DNA of 36,526 nucleotides from the NCBI GenBank assembly GCA_004292855.1, contig RDXN01000087.1, positions 1 through 36,526 of the forward strand. Direction: 5' to 3'. A model generated the notes under the pieces. That model saw nothing but the letters and a program-made list of their open reading frames with translations. It was not told the origin of the DNA and made no database searches. The first letter of the stretch is position 1; each line of letters opens with the position of its first letter. This DNA is from Cytophagales bacterium (GTDB taxonomy: Bacteria > Bacteroidota > Bacteroidia > Cytophagales > Spirosomataceae). A program made the translations under genes and the position numbers. Positions 14,722 through 23,348 of this stretch are shown piece by piece.

Positions 14722-15540
14722 TTATACGCCTGAGAAAATATGGAAGCCTCCATCTACACAGACGACTTCGCCACTAACAAACCCTGAAGCGGCAGACAGC
14801 AGCCAGATCAGCGTGCCGGTCAGTTCGTCGGGGTTGCCGAAGCGTTTGTAGGGGGTGTTGCCGATTACAGCCGCCCCCCGCGCCGTGTACGACCCGTCGG
14901 GGTTGGTAAGCAGTCGGCGGTTTTGGTTGGTGATAAAAAAGCCCGGAGCCAGCGCGTTCATCCGCACCGTGTCGCCGTAGCGGTTGGCGAGTTCAACAGC
15001 CATCCAGCGGGTGAAATTGTCGACCGCAGCCTTCGCCATCGAGTAGCCCAACACCCGTGTAATGGCCGATTGGGCCGCCATCGACGAAATATTCACAATA
15101 CTCCCCCCCTGTCGGGCAATGGCCGGACCAAACGTGAACGTCGGCATTAGTGTGCCGTACAGATTCAGGTCGAAGGCTTGTTTAATGGCGTCGATATTCA
15201 CCGAAAACAGATCGGCATCGGGCTGGATTACAGCTTCGGCTACGTTGCCACCGGCGGCATTCACCAGGTTATCAATCCGGCCATACTGCGCCAAAATCAA
15301 CTCCCGCGCCCGGTCTAAATCGCTTTGATCTAGAACGTCGACGGCCACGAATTGGGCTGCATGTCCGGCCTGTCGGAGCGTTTGGGCGCGGGCTTCGCCA
15401 ATCTCGGCGTTGCGACCCAGCAGCACCACTGTGCCGCCTGCTTGTGCAATGGCTTCGCAAAATGCTTCGCCTAAAACCCCCGTTGCGCCCGTAACCACGG
15501 TCACGGTGTTGGAGAGGTCAAAAAGATTCGTAGTTGGCAT
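14722..15540 (-). CDS. SDR oxidoreductase, probable fructuronate reductase (UxuB-like SDR)
   Basis: This 272-residue classical short-chain dehydrogenase has the cofactor motif TGATGVLGEAF (TGxxxGxG), NAAGGN, the catalytic Ser in NISSMAAQ and the YSMAK catalytic pair, plus PGFF after the active site and the C-terminal VCVDGGFHIF. The segment LNLYGTLMPTFTFGPAIA resembles SDR-type mannonate oxidoreductases (Bacillus YjmF/UxuB-like), which reduce D-fructuronate to D-mannonate with NAD(P)H. Its place directly upstream of uxuA and uxaC fits the missing middle step of the pathway, since no classical long-chain UxuB is in the window. It is cytoplasmic. Alternatives are 2-keto-3-deoxygluconate or gluconate dehydrogenases of the same superfamily. 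Confidence 0.82.
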   Translation of the reverse strand: MPTTNLFDLSNTVTVVTGATGVLGEAFCEAIAQAGGTVVLLGRNAEIGEARAQTLRQAGHAAQFVAVDVLDQSDLDRARELILAQYGRIDNLVNAAGGNVAEAVIQPDADLFSVNIDAIKQAFDLNLYGTLMPTFTFGPAIARQGGSIVNISSMAAQSAITRVLGYSMAKAAVDNFTRWMAVELANRYGDTVRMNALAPGFFITNQNRRLLTNPDGSYTARGAAVIGNTPYKRFGNPDELTGTLIWLLSAASGFVSGEVVCVDGGFHIFSGV

Positions 15541-15606
15541 ACCTGCCTTTGAATGGTTTGTTACGGGAGTAAGTACTGTACTCGTTCGCTCCTACTTGCT
15601 AAAAAC

Positions 15607-16203
15607 CTACAGTTCTCGCACGATTAGTTTCCGCCAGCGCACTTTGATGCCACCCCCGTCGTGGATTTGCAGGGCAATGGAGCCGTTGGCCGCACCAATC
15701 TTCTCGTCGCGCCTATCGACCATCGGTTGGCCATTCAGGAACGTCTGTACGCGGTCGCCTTCTACGCGGATACGCAGGTCGTTCCATTCGCCGGGTTTCA
15801 GGATCGTCTCTTTCTCGGCAGGAATCTGCTCCAGCCAACCGCGCCCATACGACTCGTAGATACCTCCCGTGTCGTGATCTTTAGGGGCTACCTCCACCTG
15901 CCAGCCGCTGATTTTGGTGCCCTCAATGCTCGACCGAAAAAACACGCCACTGTTCCCGTTTGCCTCCTGCTTGAATTGCAGCGACAGGTCGAAATTCTTG
16001 TAGAGTTTTTCGGTCGCCAGATAGCCGTACTTTTTATCGGGGCCGCTCTCGCAAATCAGGTTCCCGTCTTCGACATACCATTTTTCGGTGCCGTAGATTT
16101 TCCAGCCGCTCAGGTCTTTACCGTTGAACAGGCGCGTTTTTTTGAGTGGAGCAATAAAAGCAAAGGCCAGCAAACAGCAAGCGAGTAGATAGGGTCGGGT
16201 CAT
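15607..16203 (-). CDS. Exported DUF1080 protein (3-keto-glycoside hydrolase/lyase-like)
   Basis: This 198-residue protein has a signal peptide (hydrophobic 5-18) followed by a single DUF1080 domain, a concanavalin-like beta-sandwich. The domain hallmarks are LFNGKDLSGWKIYG (about 25-38), WYVEDGNLIC, FDLSLQFKQEANGNSGVFFRS, SGWQVEVAPKDHDTGGIYE, PGEWNDLRIRVEGDRVQTFLNG, and a C-terminal GSIALQIHDGGGIKVRWRKLIVREL. Characterised relatives act on 3-keto-glycosides or 3-keto-disaccharides produced by Gfo/Idh-type dehydrogenases. That fits the three exported Gfo/Idh proteins downstream, but this protein's activity is inferred. It is the most upstream gene of the leftward locus, 66 bases before the SDR start. 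Confidence 0.9.
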   Translation of the reverse strand: MTRPYLLACCLLAFAFIAPLKKTRLFNGKDLSGWKIYGTEKWYVEDGNLICESGPDKKYGYLATEKLYKNFDLSLQFKQEANGNSGVFFRSSIEGTKISGWQVEVAPKDHDTGGIYESYGRGWLEQIPAEKETILKPGEWNDLRIRVEGDRVQTFLNGQPMVDRRDEKIGAANGSIALQIHDGGGIKVRWRKLIVREL

Positions 16204-16306
16204 GGGCGTCGAAGCGTATGTTTGTCCGATAAAGCGTGGTATGACCCGCTTCTACCACCCTGAGCAGCCTGATTACCTATACTGGCAATCCGTTCGTCAG
16301 GAATGG

Positions 16307-16939
16307 TCAGATCGCAAAGCCTATTTTGAAGCCCAAACTCAAGCTGGGGATAGAGTAAATATCTCTATCTGAAGGGCCTGACGAGTAGAAACTTCGCTCT
16401 GTGATCCATCGCCATCCAATCCCACCGTACAGGTCAAAGACCGCCGTTCGGGAGAAAACCGTTTGTATACCAAACTTTGTATGAAGTACGTAGCTATTAC
16501 GTAATCTTGTATTCTTTTCTAGACGCTTGTAGAGAAATTCGCCAGCCCAGTACGGACCTGCCGATATTGCTTTCAGTCGCCCCACACGCTGATCAAAACC
16601 ACCCGTTCTCTTGTAATTTCGCGGTTGCCAGCGGCTATCTCTTATGTAGTAACGAAACTCTGTTCGGGAACGAAAAACAGAAGCATTTGCAAATTGCTGC
16701 GCTTCGCTGCTCTTTCGCCCAACTCCTGCTTCTTGCTGTAATGAAGTCTGAAGCGACAAAGGAATTTCAATACCCAATTGCCAAGTGGGCGTGGGGTCCA
16801 GCAAACTTAAGGGCGCAAATTTGAGAATAGGAACTAGCTTAACACTATCGTTATAAACAACTGGAGTGGGCAATTCCGATTGTGCATACAAATGACCTCC
16901 TGTAAGAGCACATAGACTCAAAAGAATCCTGATTTTCAT
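16307..16939 (-). CDS. Outer-membrane-like beta-barrel protein, unknown function
   Basis: The frame is open to 16999, but the ATG at 16939 (MKIRILLSLCALTGGHLYAQ) starts a textbook signal peptide and is preferred; it gives about 210 residues. The mature protein has alternating hydrophobic/aromatic strands (FRSRTEFRYYIRD, GIQTVFSRTAVFDLYGGIGWRW, SIPSLSLGFKIGFAI) and ends in an aromatic/hydrophobic strand, the pattern of a small outer-membrane barrel resembling the DUF3575 group. It carries a basic tract around RQPRNYKRT. It is separated from sdhB by a strong terminator and from the DUF1080 gene by about 100 bases, so it is probably monocistronic. Function unknown. Confidence 0.7.
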   Translation of the reverse strand: MKIRILLSLCALTGGHLYAQSELPTPVVYNDSVKLVPILKFAPLSLLDPTPTWQLGIEIPLSLQTSLQQEAGVGRKSSEAQQFANASVFRSRTEFRYYIRDSRWQPRNYKRTGGFDQRVGRLKAISAGPYWAGEFLYKRLEKNTRLRNSYVLHTKFGIQTVFSRTAVFDLYGGIGWRWITERSFYSSGPSDRDIYSIPSLSLGFKIGFAI

Positions 16940-16987
16940 GACGTTTTCGGTTGAGGGTGCTTCTGCATGTAAAAATAGGCACTTAAA

Positions 16988-17040
16988 CAAAAAAGTCAAG
17001 GCCGACGACTAACTCTCGTAAGAAGTTAATCGTCAGCCTC
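16988..17040 (-). terminator. Terminator of the sdhCAB operon
   Basis: Arms at 16998-17014 and 17024-17040 pair over 16-17 bases, with two positions as G-T wobbles and a 9-base loop. On the minus strand the stem is followed by GACTTTTTTG. It lies about 47 bases past the sdhB stop codon and before the next minus-strand gene. Confidence 0.85.
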
Positions 17041-17086
17041 GACAGAATTCAATAAACAGATACCTTTTGGCATCTGCTAGATATGC

Positions 17087-17839
17087 TTACACGTTCTCCG
17101 ACGTCAGCTTGGCCCCCAGATATTCGCGGTTCATACGGGCAATGTGGTCGAGGGAGATCGACTTGGGGCACTCTACGGAACACGCACCCGTAAACGAGCA
17201 GGCTCCGAAACCCTCGGCGTCCATTTGCGCCACCATCCGCTCGGCGCGAATTTTGCGCTCGGCCTGCCCCTGCGGCAACACCGCCATATGCGACACTTTA
17301 GCCGCCACAAACAGCATCGCCGATGCGTTTTTGCAGGCCGCCACACACGCTCCGCAACCGATACACTGAGCAGCATCCATAGCTTCGTCGGCAATGGTGC
17401 GCGGAATAGCGATTTCGTTGGCGTCGGGGGCCGAGCCAGTGTTCACCGACACATACCCACCCGATTGCACCACCCGGTCGAAAGCCGTCCGGTCGACCAT
17501 CAGGTCTTTAATAACCGGGAACGCCCGCGCCCGCCAGGGTTCCACTACAATGGTATCACCATCGTTGAACGAGCGCATGTGCAGTTGGCACGTAGTCGCG
17601 CCCGTTTGGGGGCCGTGCGCCCGACCGTTGATGTACATTGAGCACATCCCGCAGATACCTTCGCGGCAATCGTGGTCAAAGGCAACGGGTTCGTCGCCTT
17701 TCCGAATCAGCTCGGCGTTCAACACGTCGATCATTTCGAGGAACGACATGTCGGGCGAGATGTTATCCAGGCCGTACTCGACCAGTTTTCCCGCCGTATT
17801 ATTATTTTTCTGTCTCCAGACTTTGAGGTTTACTTTCAT
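17087..17839 (-). CDS. sdhB: Succinate dehydrogenase/fumarate reductase iron-sulfur subunit
   Basis: This 250-residue subunit carries electrons between the flavoprotein and the membrane cytochrome. The [2Fe-2S] ligands are Cys58, Cys63, Cys66 (CREGICGMC) and Cys84. The C-terminal ferredoxin domain has [11 protein letters not shown] (from Cys159) and [12 protein letters not shown] (from Cys214) for the [4Fe-4S] and [3Fe-4S] clusters. This is the type found with single-subunit diheme cytochrome b anchors (epsilon/Bacteroidota type). It begins 1 base past the sdhA stop codon and is the last gene of the operon, closed by the terminator at 16988-17040. Confidence 0.97.
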   Translation of the reverse strand: MKVNLKVWRQKNNNTAGKLVEYGLDNISPDMSFLEMIDVLNAELIRKGDEPVAFDHDCREGICGMCSMYINGRAHGPQTGATTCQLHMRSFNDGDTIVVEPWRARAFPVIKDLMVDRTAFDRVVQSGGYVSVNTGSAPDANEIAIPRTIADEAMDAAQCIGCGACVAACKNASAMLFVAAKVSHMAVLPQGQAERKIRAERMVAQMDAEGFGACSFTGACSVECPKSISLDHIARMNREYLGAKLTSENV

Positions 17840-17840
17840 G

Positions 17841-19778
17841 TTATTTATAGCTCCGCTGGGTCAGTTTAACGTTTTCAAACACAAGTTCTTCTTTGTGTAA
17901 CACCGAGGGTTGGTTAAGTCCACCATACCCCCAGGCTGCCACGTAGGCATAGTTCTCGTCATCACGTTTGGCCTCACCATCTTCGGTCGAGTACTCCTCG
18001 CGGAAGTGCCCCCCGCACGACTCGTTCCGGTTCAACGCATCGTCGACCATCAGTTCGCCCAGTTCGATAAAGTCAGCTACCCGGCCAGCGGCTTCAAGTG
18101 TCTGATTCATTTCTTCGCCATCGCCCGTCACTTTCACGTTGCTCCAGAACTCTTTTTTCAGTTGCTGAATCATGCCTTTGGCCTTCGTAAGCCCTTCGGC
18201 CGTGCGCGACATCCCGCAATAATCCCACATAATGAGGCCCAGTTTGCGGTGGTACTCATCCACCGGCGTTGTGCCATTGATCGACAGCAACTGCTTGATC
18301 TGATCCTGAATCCGTGCTTCGGCTTGCTTGAATGCGGGTGCATCGACCGGTAGTTTGTCGGCAGAACCGATGGTTGCCAGATAGTCGCCCACGGTATACG
18401 GAATCACGAAATAGCCATCGGCCAGACCCTGCATCAGGGCCGACGCGCCTAAGCGGTTCGCGCCGTGATCGGAGAAGTTTGCTTCGCCCAACGCATAAAG
18501 GCCCGGAATCGTTGTCATCAGGTTGTAATCGACCCACAAGCCGCCCATCGTGTAGTGAACGGCGGGATAGATCATCATGGGCATTTCGTACGGGTTGTCG
18601 TCTACGATTTTTTCGTACATCTCGAACAGGTTGCCGTACTTGGCTTCGATAGTCTTTTGTCCGTCGCGCTTGATGGCATCGGCAAAGTCCAGATAGACCG
18701 CCAAACCCGTTTTGCTCACACCCCGGCCCTCATCGCACACGGTTTTGGCGTTGCGTGAGGCCACATCGCGCGGCACAAGATTACCAAACGACGGATAACG
18801 ACGCTCCAGGAAATAATCACGATCTTCCTCTTTCAGATCGGTGGGCTTCATCTGCCCTTTCCGAATCTTTTCCGAATCTTCTTTCCGCTTCGGCACCCAT
18901 ACGCGACCGTCGTTCCGCAACGACTCCGACATCAGCGTGAGCTTCGATTGGTAATCGCCCTTTACCGGAATACAGGTCGGGTGAATCTGCGTAAAGCAGG
19001 GGTTGGCAAACAACGCGCCATGTTTGTGCGCTCGCCATGCCGCCGTTACGTTCGATCCCATCGCGTTGGTCGAGAGGTAAAATACATTGCCGTAACCGCC
19101 CGTGCAAAGCAACACCGCATGAGCCGAGTGTGACTCTATTTTGCCTGTAACCAGATTACGAGTGATAATGCCCCGCGCCTTGCCGTCTTCAACCACAAGG
19201 TCGAGCATTTCAGTACGGGTAAACAACTTCACCTTGCCATTGGCCACCTGCCGACTCAGGGCCGAGTAAGCCCCCAATAACAATTGTTGGCCGGTCTGTC
19301 CACGGGCATAAAATGTACGCGACACCTGCGCCCCACCAAACGAACGGTTGGCCAGCAAGCCGCCGTACTCGCGGGCAAAAGGAACGCCCTGCGCTACGCA
19401 TTGGTCAATAATACTCACGCTTACTTCGGCCAGGCGGTGTACGTTGCCTTCCCGAGCGCGGTAGTCACCGCCTTTTATGGTGTCGTAGAACAAACGGAAC
19501 ACCGAGTCTCCATCGTTCTGGTAGTTTTTGGCGGCATTGATCCCTCCCTGAGCCGCAATTGAGTGCGCCCGTCGGGGGCTATCCTGAAAGCAAAATGCTT
19601 TCACACTGTAGCCTAACTCAGCCAGCGAAGCCGCTGCCGATGCGCCAGCCAAACCAGTACCTACGACAATAATTTCGTATTTGCGCTTGTTGGCCGGGTT
19701 AACCAGCTTTAAGCCGAACTTGTGCCGTGTCCACTTTTCTGCAAGGGGACCAGCCGGGATTTTTGACTCTAATTCCAT
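17841..19778 (-). CDS. sdhA: Succinate dehydrogenase/fumarate reductase flavoprotein subunit
   Basis: This 645-residue FAD subunit oxidises succinate or reduces fumarate. The dinucleotide motif is [19 protein letters not shown] (about 38-56). The covalent-FAD region is [18 protein letters not shown] with the flavinylated His. Substrate-site residues occur in MSNAMGSN-type and [25 protein letters not shown] segments, and the late [10 protein letters not shown] and [28 protein letters not shown] blocks are diagnostic. Length and the [18 protein letters not shown] stretch fit the Bacteroidota/Wolinella-like group. The gene follows sdhC by 24 bases and precedes sdhB by 1 base. Direction of the reaction in vivo cannot be told; with menaquinone, either is possible. 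Confidence 0.97.
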   Translation of the reverse strand: MELESKIPAGPLAEKWTRHKFGLKLVNPANKRKYEIIVVGTGLAGASAAASLAELGYSVKAFCFQDSPRRAHSIAAQGGINAAKNYQNDGDSVFRLFYDTIKGGDYRAREGNVHRLAEVSVSIIDQCVAQGVPFAREYGGLLANRSFGGAQVSRTFYARGQTGQQLLLGAYSALSRQVANGKVKLFTRTEMLDLVVEDGKARGIITRNLVTGKIESHSAHAVLLCTGGYGNVFYLSTNAMGSNVTAAWRAHKHGALFANPCFTQIHPTCIPVKGDYQSKLTLMSESLRNDGRVWVPKRKEDSEKIRKGQMKPTDLKEEDRDYFLERRYPSFGNLVPRDVASRNAKTVCDEGRGVSKTGLAVYLDFADAIKRDGQKTIEAKYGNLFEMYEKIVDDNPYEMPMMIYPAVHYTMGGLWVDYNLMTTIPGLYALGEANFSDHGANRLGASALMQGLADGYFVIPYTVGDYLATIGSADKLPVDAPAFKQAEARIQDQIKQLLSINGTTPVDEYHRKLGLIMWDYCGMSRTAEGLTKAKGMIQQLKKEFWSNVKVTGDGEEMNQTLEAAGRVADFIELGELMVDDALNRNESCGGHFREEYSTEDGEAKRDDENYAYVAAWGYGGLNQPSVLHKEELVFENVKLTQRSYK

Positions 19779-19802
19779 GGTTGATTGTCTGTTAGATGCC
19801 CT

Positions 19803-20501
19803 TTATCCGATGATATTGTTCGTTTTCAGGAAGATGTAAATCGGCATAGCCGCGAAGAGTGCCGGAATCAAAATAGCAAACACGTACGTTCCAAGTGCTT
19901 CAATGAGTGGTGTGTACTTCTTGTGGCGAATGCCCATCGTCTGGAAACCACTCTGGAAGCCATGTACGAGGTGATAACCCAATGCCACCATCGAAAGAAC
20001 ATAGATGACCACATACCACCATTGCGAGAAAGCCGCTTCAACTACTTTGTACAAATCTTTGTACTGCTTGCCGTCGTACTCAGCCATCGGTACCGTACCA
20101 AAGTGCATCTCATACCAGAATGTACGCATGTGTAGCACGATGAAAATCAGCAGCACCGTTCCCAAAATCCCCATATTCCGCGACGACCATGCACTATTCG
20201 CTTCGGGCCGCTTGTAGGCGTAATCAACTGGGCGCGAGGCCTGATTGTGTCGCGTCAAGACCAAGGCCATTAGGGCGTGAACGAGAATGGACGTATAAAG
20301 CAGGTACGAAACGGTCATAATAACCGGGTTGTGCGTCATGAAGTACGTATACTCGTTGAACGCCCGCCCCCCGTCTCCTTTAAACAATTGCAGGTTTCCG
20401 GCCATGTGAACAACCAGAAAGGTACTCAAAAAAAGTCCGGTCAGCGACATGATTACTTTGCGGCCAAGCGAACTGGAAAGCGTTTGTGTTACCCAAGACA
20501 T
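19803..20501 (-). CDS. sdhC: Succinate dehydrogenase cytochrome b subunit
   Basis: This 232-residue membrane anchor has five predicted helices and matches the single-polypeptide diheme cytochrome b of menaquinone-linked succinate:quinone oxidoreductases (type B). Candidate heme-ligand histidines are His32 of VVHMAGN, the His of LVHALMALVL, the one in IVLHMRTFWYE, and that of YHLVHGFQSGFQTMG. It receives or donates electrons to menaquinone and anchors SdhAB on the cytoplasmic face. It is the first gene of sdhCAB and is preceded by a promoter with both boxes. The opposite-strand neighbour is fabD. Confidence 0.96.
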   Translation of the reverse strand: MSWVTQTLSSSLGRKVIMSLTGLFLSTFLVVHMAGNLQLFKGDGGRAFNEYTYFMTHNPVIMTVSYLLYTSILVHALMALVLTRHNQASRPVDYAYKRPEANSAWSSRNMGILGTVLLIFIVLHMRTFWYEMHFGTVPMAEYDGKQYKDLYKVVEAAFSQWWYVVIYVLSMVALGYHLVHGFQSGFQTMGIRHKKYTPLIEALGTYVFAILIPALFAAMPIYIFLKTNNIIG

Positions 20502-20853
20502 ACCGTGTAGTGGAACGATTATGCGTAAAATTTATGTGTTTAACAGCCCGTTCGGACTGAGCGTCAAAACTAAATCACAATCCCCACGCGACCAAAAGCA
20601 TGTTCGATTTTTCAGATTGACCCGCTCATTTGTATAATCTCCGAGGGCTATGTCACCTTTTCAATCAACAGACCGTTTAATTTTTTTGTTTGTTTTGTTC
20701 AACAAAAGTTTCGTCCTTGTTTTGCGATAGTGAAAGAGTAAAAGAGACAAAGAGCGAAAACCAATCCGGCTTCTCCTATTTCTCTATTGACTCTATAAGA
20801 TGCCCCAACGAACGTCGCTCTTTCACTCATTCACTCTTTCACTCTTTTGTTGC
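20502..20853. other. sdhC-fabD divergent intergenic region
   Basis: This 352-base non-coding region contains the sdhC promoter. It also has a 15-base perfect palindrome TTTTGTT-C-AACAAAA (20693-20707) that could be an operator. An imperfect inverted repeat of GAAAGAGT/ACTCTTTC units lies at 20730-20757 against 20816-20848. The fabD reading frame is open back to 20800, but that part overlaps the repeat and is not FabD-like. I find no convincing -7 box for fabD. Confidence 0.5.
20565..20596 (-). promoter_or_regulatory. Promoter of sdhCAB
   Basis: On the minus strand, TTTG (plus 20593-20596) and TAGTTTTG (plus 20565-20572) are spaced 20 bases apart, fitting the Bacteroidota -33/-7 pattern (TTTG, about 19, TAnnTTTG). 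The -7 box lies about 64 bases upstream of the sdhC ATG. Confidence 0.55.
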
Positions 20854-21738
20854 ATGAACGCATACATTTTTCCTGGTCAGGGGTCACAGTTTAAAGGTAT
20901 GGGCCTTGATTTATATCAGAATGGCCCCAAGTCTGTGAAGAAACTCTTTGAGCAGGCCGACCGCATTCTTGGCTTCGACATTACCAAGATTATGTTTGAG
21001 GGTTCCGATGACGAGCTTAAACAAACGAACGTTACGCAGCCTGCTATTTTTCTGCATTCAGTTGCGCTGGCTCAAACAATTGAGGATTTCGCCCCCGCTA
21101 TGGTTGCCGGGCACTCGCTCGGTGAGTTTTCGGCGTTGGTAGCGGCTGGGGTTCTTTCGTTTGAGGATGGCCTGCGCCTGGTGTCGCAACGCGCCGAAGC
21201 CATGCAACGCGCCTGCGAGTTAAACCCTTCGACAATGGCCGCCGTGCTGGGTCTCGACGATGCCACCATCGAACGCATCTGCACCGAGGTTATGGGGTTG
21301 GGGGAGGTGGTCGTTGCGGCCAATTTCAATTGCCCCGGTCAGGTTGTTATTTCGGGCACGCATGAGGGCATCCGGCTCGCGGGGGAGGCCCTGAAAGCGG
21401 CTGGTGCCAAGCGGGTGCTGCCCCTGCCCGTGGGCGGTGCGTTTCACTCGCCCCTGATGGAACCCGCCCGCGAAGAACTGGCCGAAGCCATTGCCGATAC
21501 GCCATTCAACCAACCGCGTTGCCCTATTTACCAGAACGTAAATGCCCAGCCAGCCACCGCCATTCAAACGATCAAGACCAACCTGATTGCGCAACTCACG
21601 GCCCCTGTCCGCTGGACGCAATCCGTTGAAAATATGGTTACTGACGGAGCCACGACATTCATTGAGTGTGGGCCGGGCAAAGTATTACAGGGCTTGGTGA
21701 AGAAGATTTCGGTGAGTGCCGAAGTAGCTGGTGTATAA
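20854..21738 (+). CDS. fabD: Malonyl-CoA:ACP transacylase
   Basis: The ATG at 20854 gives MNAYIFPGQGSQFKGMG, the exact family N-terminus and a 294-residue protein. The frame upstream to 20800 adds 18 unrelated residues. FabD loads malonate from CoA onto acyl carrier protein for fatty acid synthesis. The nucleophile is Ser88 in GHSLGEFSAL. The conserved Gln is in TQPAIFLHS and the Arg in LRLVSQRAEAMQRA. The catalytic His is in VGGAFHSPLM. The C-terminal IECGPGKVLQGLVKKI is typical. No fab partner genes are nearby; the gene stands alone between the divergent sdh operon and tRNA-Gln. Confidence 0.97.
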   Translation: MNAYIFPGQGSQFKGMGLDLYQNGPKSVKKLFEQADRILGFDITKIMFEGSDDELKQTNVTQPAIFLHSVALAQTIEDFAPAMVAGHSLGEFSALVAAGVLSFEDGLRLVSQRAEAMQRACELNPSTMAAVLGLDDATIERICTEVMGLGEVVVAANFNCPGQVVISGTHEGIRLAGEALKAAGAKRVLPLPVGGAFHSPLMEPAREELAEAIADTPFNQPRCPIYQNVNAQPATAIQTIKTNLIAQLTAPVRWTQSVENMVTDGATTFIECGPGKVLQGLVKKISVSAEVAGV

Positions 21739-21755
21739 TTTTTTTTTGAGCCTAC

Positions 21756-21787
21756 TTGCTTTTTGGGCTTTCAAACCGCTATCTTTG
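21756..21787 (+). promoter_or_regulatory. Promoter of tRNA-Gln
   Basis: TATCTTTG at 21780-21787 matches the Bacteroidota -7 consensus exactly. It is preceded by TTG at 21756-21758, a 21-base spacing, and lies 18 bases before the tRNA 5' end, a suitable distance for a short leader. Confidence 0.65.
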
Positions 21788-21805
21788 CACTCGCAAACGC
21801 GGAAT

Positions 21806-21876
21806 AGCCCGATAGTATAAGGGTAGTACGACAGATTTTGGTTCTGTTTGTCTAGGTTCGAATCCTGGTCGGGCTA
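21806..21876 (+). tRNA. trnQ: tRNA-Gln (anticodon TTG)
   Basis: A full cloverleaf can be drawn. The acceptor is AGCCCGA/TCGGGCT, the D-arm is GTA/TAC, and the anticodon stem ACAGA/TCTGT has loop TTTTGGT, which gives TTG. The T-stem is CTAGG/CCTGG with loop TTCGAAT, and the discriminator is A. CCA is not encoded. The gene is intact and sits between its own promoter and terminator. Confidence 0.95.
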
Positions 21877-21883
21877 CTACCCA

Positions 21884-21918
21884 AACCGCCAACTCAGCAA
21901 TGAGTTGGCGGTTTTTTT
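21884..21918 (+). terminator. Terminator of tRNA-Gln
   Basis: A perfect 13-bp stem (AACCGCCAACTCA with its complement) and a GCAA loop are followed by seven T residues, 8 bases beyond the tRNA 3' end. The rhodanese gene converges from the other side. Confidence 0.95.
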
Positions 21919-21947
21919 GTGGCCTGTACATAATTGAAAAACATACG

Positions 21948-22451
21948 TCAATCATACACTTTCTCGCCCCGGTGGAGCCAAATGCCCCACGGACGCGAGA
22001 ACCCATGAACGCGATTGGTTGGCTTGCCACTCGAATCGACAACCGGGTTGCCCTGATTGACCCACTCGAACAAACTGCCGTAGAGGTTGTGTACATTACC
22101 ATAACCGGCTGCTTTGAGCTTATCCCCTACTTTGTCGCTTCGATAGCCTACAGAGCAGTAAGCCACGATGGTGGCCGTTTTGGGTATGTCTTTCACGCGT
22201 TCAAACGTAAAATCGTCGTAACCAACCCAGCGGGCGTTTGGCAAATGACTCACGTTGAACTCTTTTTTCTCGCGGGTGTCGAGCAATACGACATTAGTCA
22301 TTTTTTTAAGCTGAAGCACCGTTACGGTTGGTACAGTGCTGTTTCCATACAACGTACTGAGCAGGGTGCGGTACGCTTTGCTGGCGGGTTGAGCCATCGA
22401 CAGGGTGCTGGCAGATGTGGCGAGACTTAACAGAAAGAGTCTAATCTTCAT
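21948..22451 (-). CDS. Exported single-domain rhodanese
   Basis: The preferred start is the ATG at 22451 (MKIRLFLLSLATSASTLSMA), which opens a signal peptide; an ATG five codons upstream (22466) is possible. The 167-residue protein has one rhodanese domain with VVLLDTREKKEFNVSHLPNA (about 54-73) and the active-site loop AYCSVGYRS with Cys99. The loop starts with a cysteine and has the length of sulfur-accepting enzymes rather than phosphatases. The C-terminus WGIWLHRGEKVYD extends slightly past the fold. It would act in the periplasm or at the outer membrane in sulfur transfer or thiol chemistry, substrate unknown. The DUF2490 gene upstream ends 17 bases before it, so the two are probably one operon. 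Confidence 0.9.
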   Translation of the reverse strand: MKIRLFLLSLATSASTLSMAQPASKAYRTLLSTLYGNSTVPTVTVLQLKKMTNVVLLDTREKKEFNVSHLPNARWVGYDDFTFERVKDIPKTATIVAYCSVGYRSDKVGDKLKAAGYGNVHNLYGSLFEWVNQGNPVVDSSGKPTNRVHGFSRPWGIWLHRGEKVYD

Positions 22452-22468
22452 GGGAACGTTATTCAATT

Positions 22469-23191
22469 TTAAAACCGATAAAATCCGGTTAGGGTTAAGG
22501 CATGCTCTTCATCAAATTCGACGAGCGTACGTCGTTGCCGATACGTAAACTGATAGGCAGCTTCCAGGGTCAGATGGTTGCTTACGTTTCGTCCGAGGGC
22601 CAGGTTTGTCCGGTTAATTTCGCACAACTGCCGAACAGCAACGTGGGGTCGAACAGGCAATAGAACTTCGTTCCAGAGCGAGGTGTAGGTTCTGTCGTTT
22701 AGTTCTTTGCGGAGCATGGCCCGGAAACGCGCCCGACCCGCCGTGGAACCATCGGCGAATCGGCGAAACTCGTAGCCAGCCCGAAACCGGAAGCTTAATT
22801 GCCCACGGAGCGGTTGGCTCCACTCGGCAAAGACATGGGGTCTGATTTCCGTTGAACGGGGACGAGCGTAGTCGGCTTGTTTGCCCAATGCCGGATAGGA
22901 CTGATAAATAGCCACCGGATAAAGCGTTAAGGCCCAGTGTTCGGTGCGAAAACTGGCTCCTATACGGCCCGAAGGCCCCAAGAAAGGAGCCGCCAACGGA
23001 TTCCAGACGCCCGCGTGCAGGTCGTTCTGCCGACGATACCAAACATCGGCAAGGAAAGTCCAGTGGGGGTTCAGTGTGTAGGAAGGCGCAAACCGGAGCC
23101 ACACGGCCGAGTGAACGTAATGTTGTCCGGTTGCCGGTGATGCCGCACCCACACTATACAGGAGCCCTAAAAGGAGTAATGCCCGCTTCAA
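22469..23191 (-). CDS. DUF2490 outer-membrane-like protein
   Basis: This 240-residue protein has a signal peptide (MKRALLLLGLLYSVGAASPATG) and a beta-barrel-like mature part of alternating polar and aromatic strands. HSAVWLRFAPSYTLNPHWTFLADVWYRRQ, FAEWSQPLRGQLSFRFRAGYEFRRF and a final EEHALTLTGFYRF fit DUF2490, a Bacteroidota family of unknown function with the last residue an aromatic Phe as in outer-membrane barrels. It is the first gene of a probable two-gene unit with the rhodanese. A -7-like box TAGTTTTG lies about 18 bases upstream (plus 23209-23216), without a clear -33 box. Confidence 0.82.
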   Translation of the reverse strand: MKRALLLLGLLYSVGAASPATGQHYVHSAVWLRFAPSYTLNPHWTFLADVWYRRQNDLHAGVWNPLAAPFLGPSGRIGASFRTEHWALTLYPVAIYQSYPALGKQADYARPRSTEIRPHVFAEWSQPLRGQLSFRFRAGYEFRRFADGSTAGRARFRAMLRKELNDRTYTSLWNEVLLPVRPHVAVRQLCEINRTNLALGRNVSNHLTLEAAYQFTYRQRRTLVEFDEEHALTLTGFYRF

Positions 23192-23348
23192 TCAATTTCC
23201 GTTTAGGACAAAACTAAGAATGGAATACTGTATACTGGTGAAATTTACGTTAAATACGGGTCGAACCGGCTTAACCATTATGCTCTAACGAGTTCGTTGA
23301 CTAGTTTTATGGGTTAATTGGTGATTATTTGCTTACCTGTGAGAAGTT

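Noticed and set aside
16217-16224. Plus-strand TATGTTTG box upstream of the DUF1080 gene
   Set aside because: It matches the -7 consensus but points rightward, where all genes up to 20501 are on the minus strand. Probably chance.
16940-16999. Extended N-terminus of the outer-membrane-like protein
   Set aside because: The extra 20 residues precede a normal signal peptide that starts at the ATG at 16939, and the extension runs into the sdh terminator.
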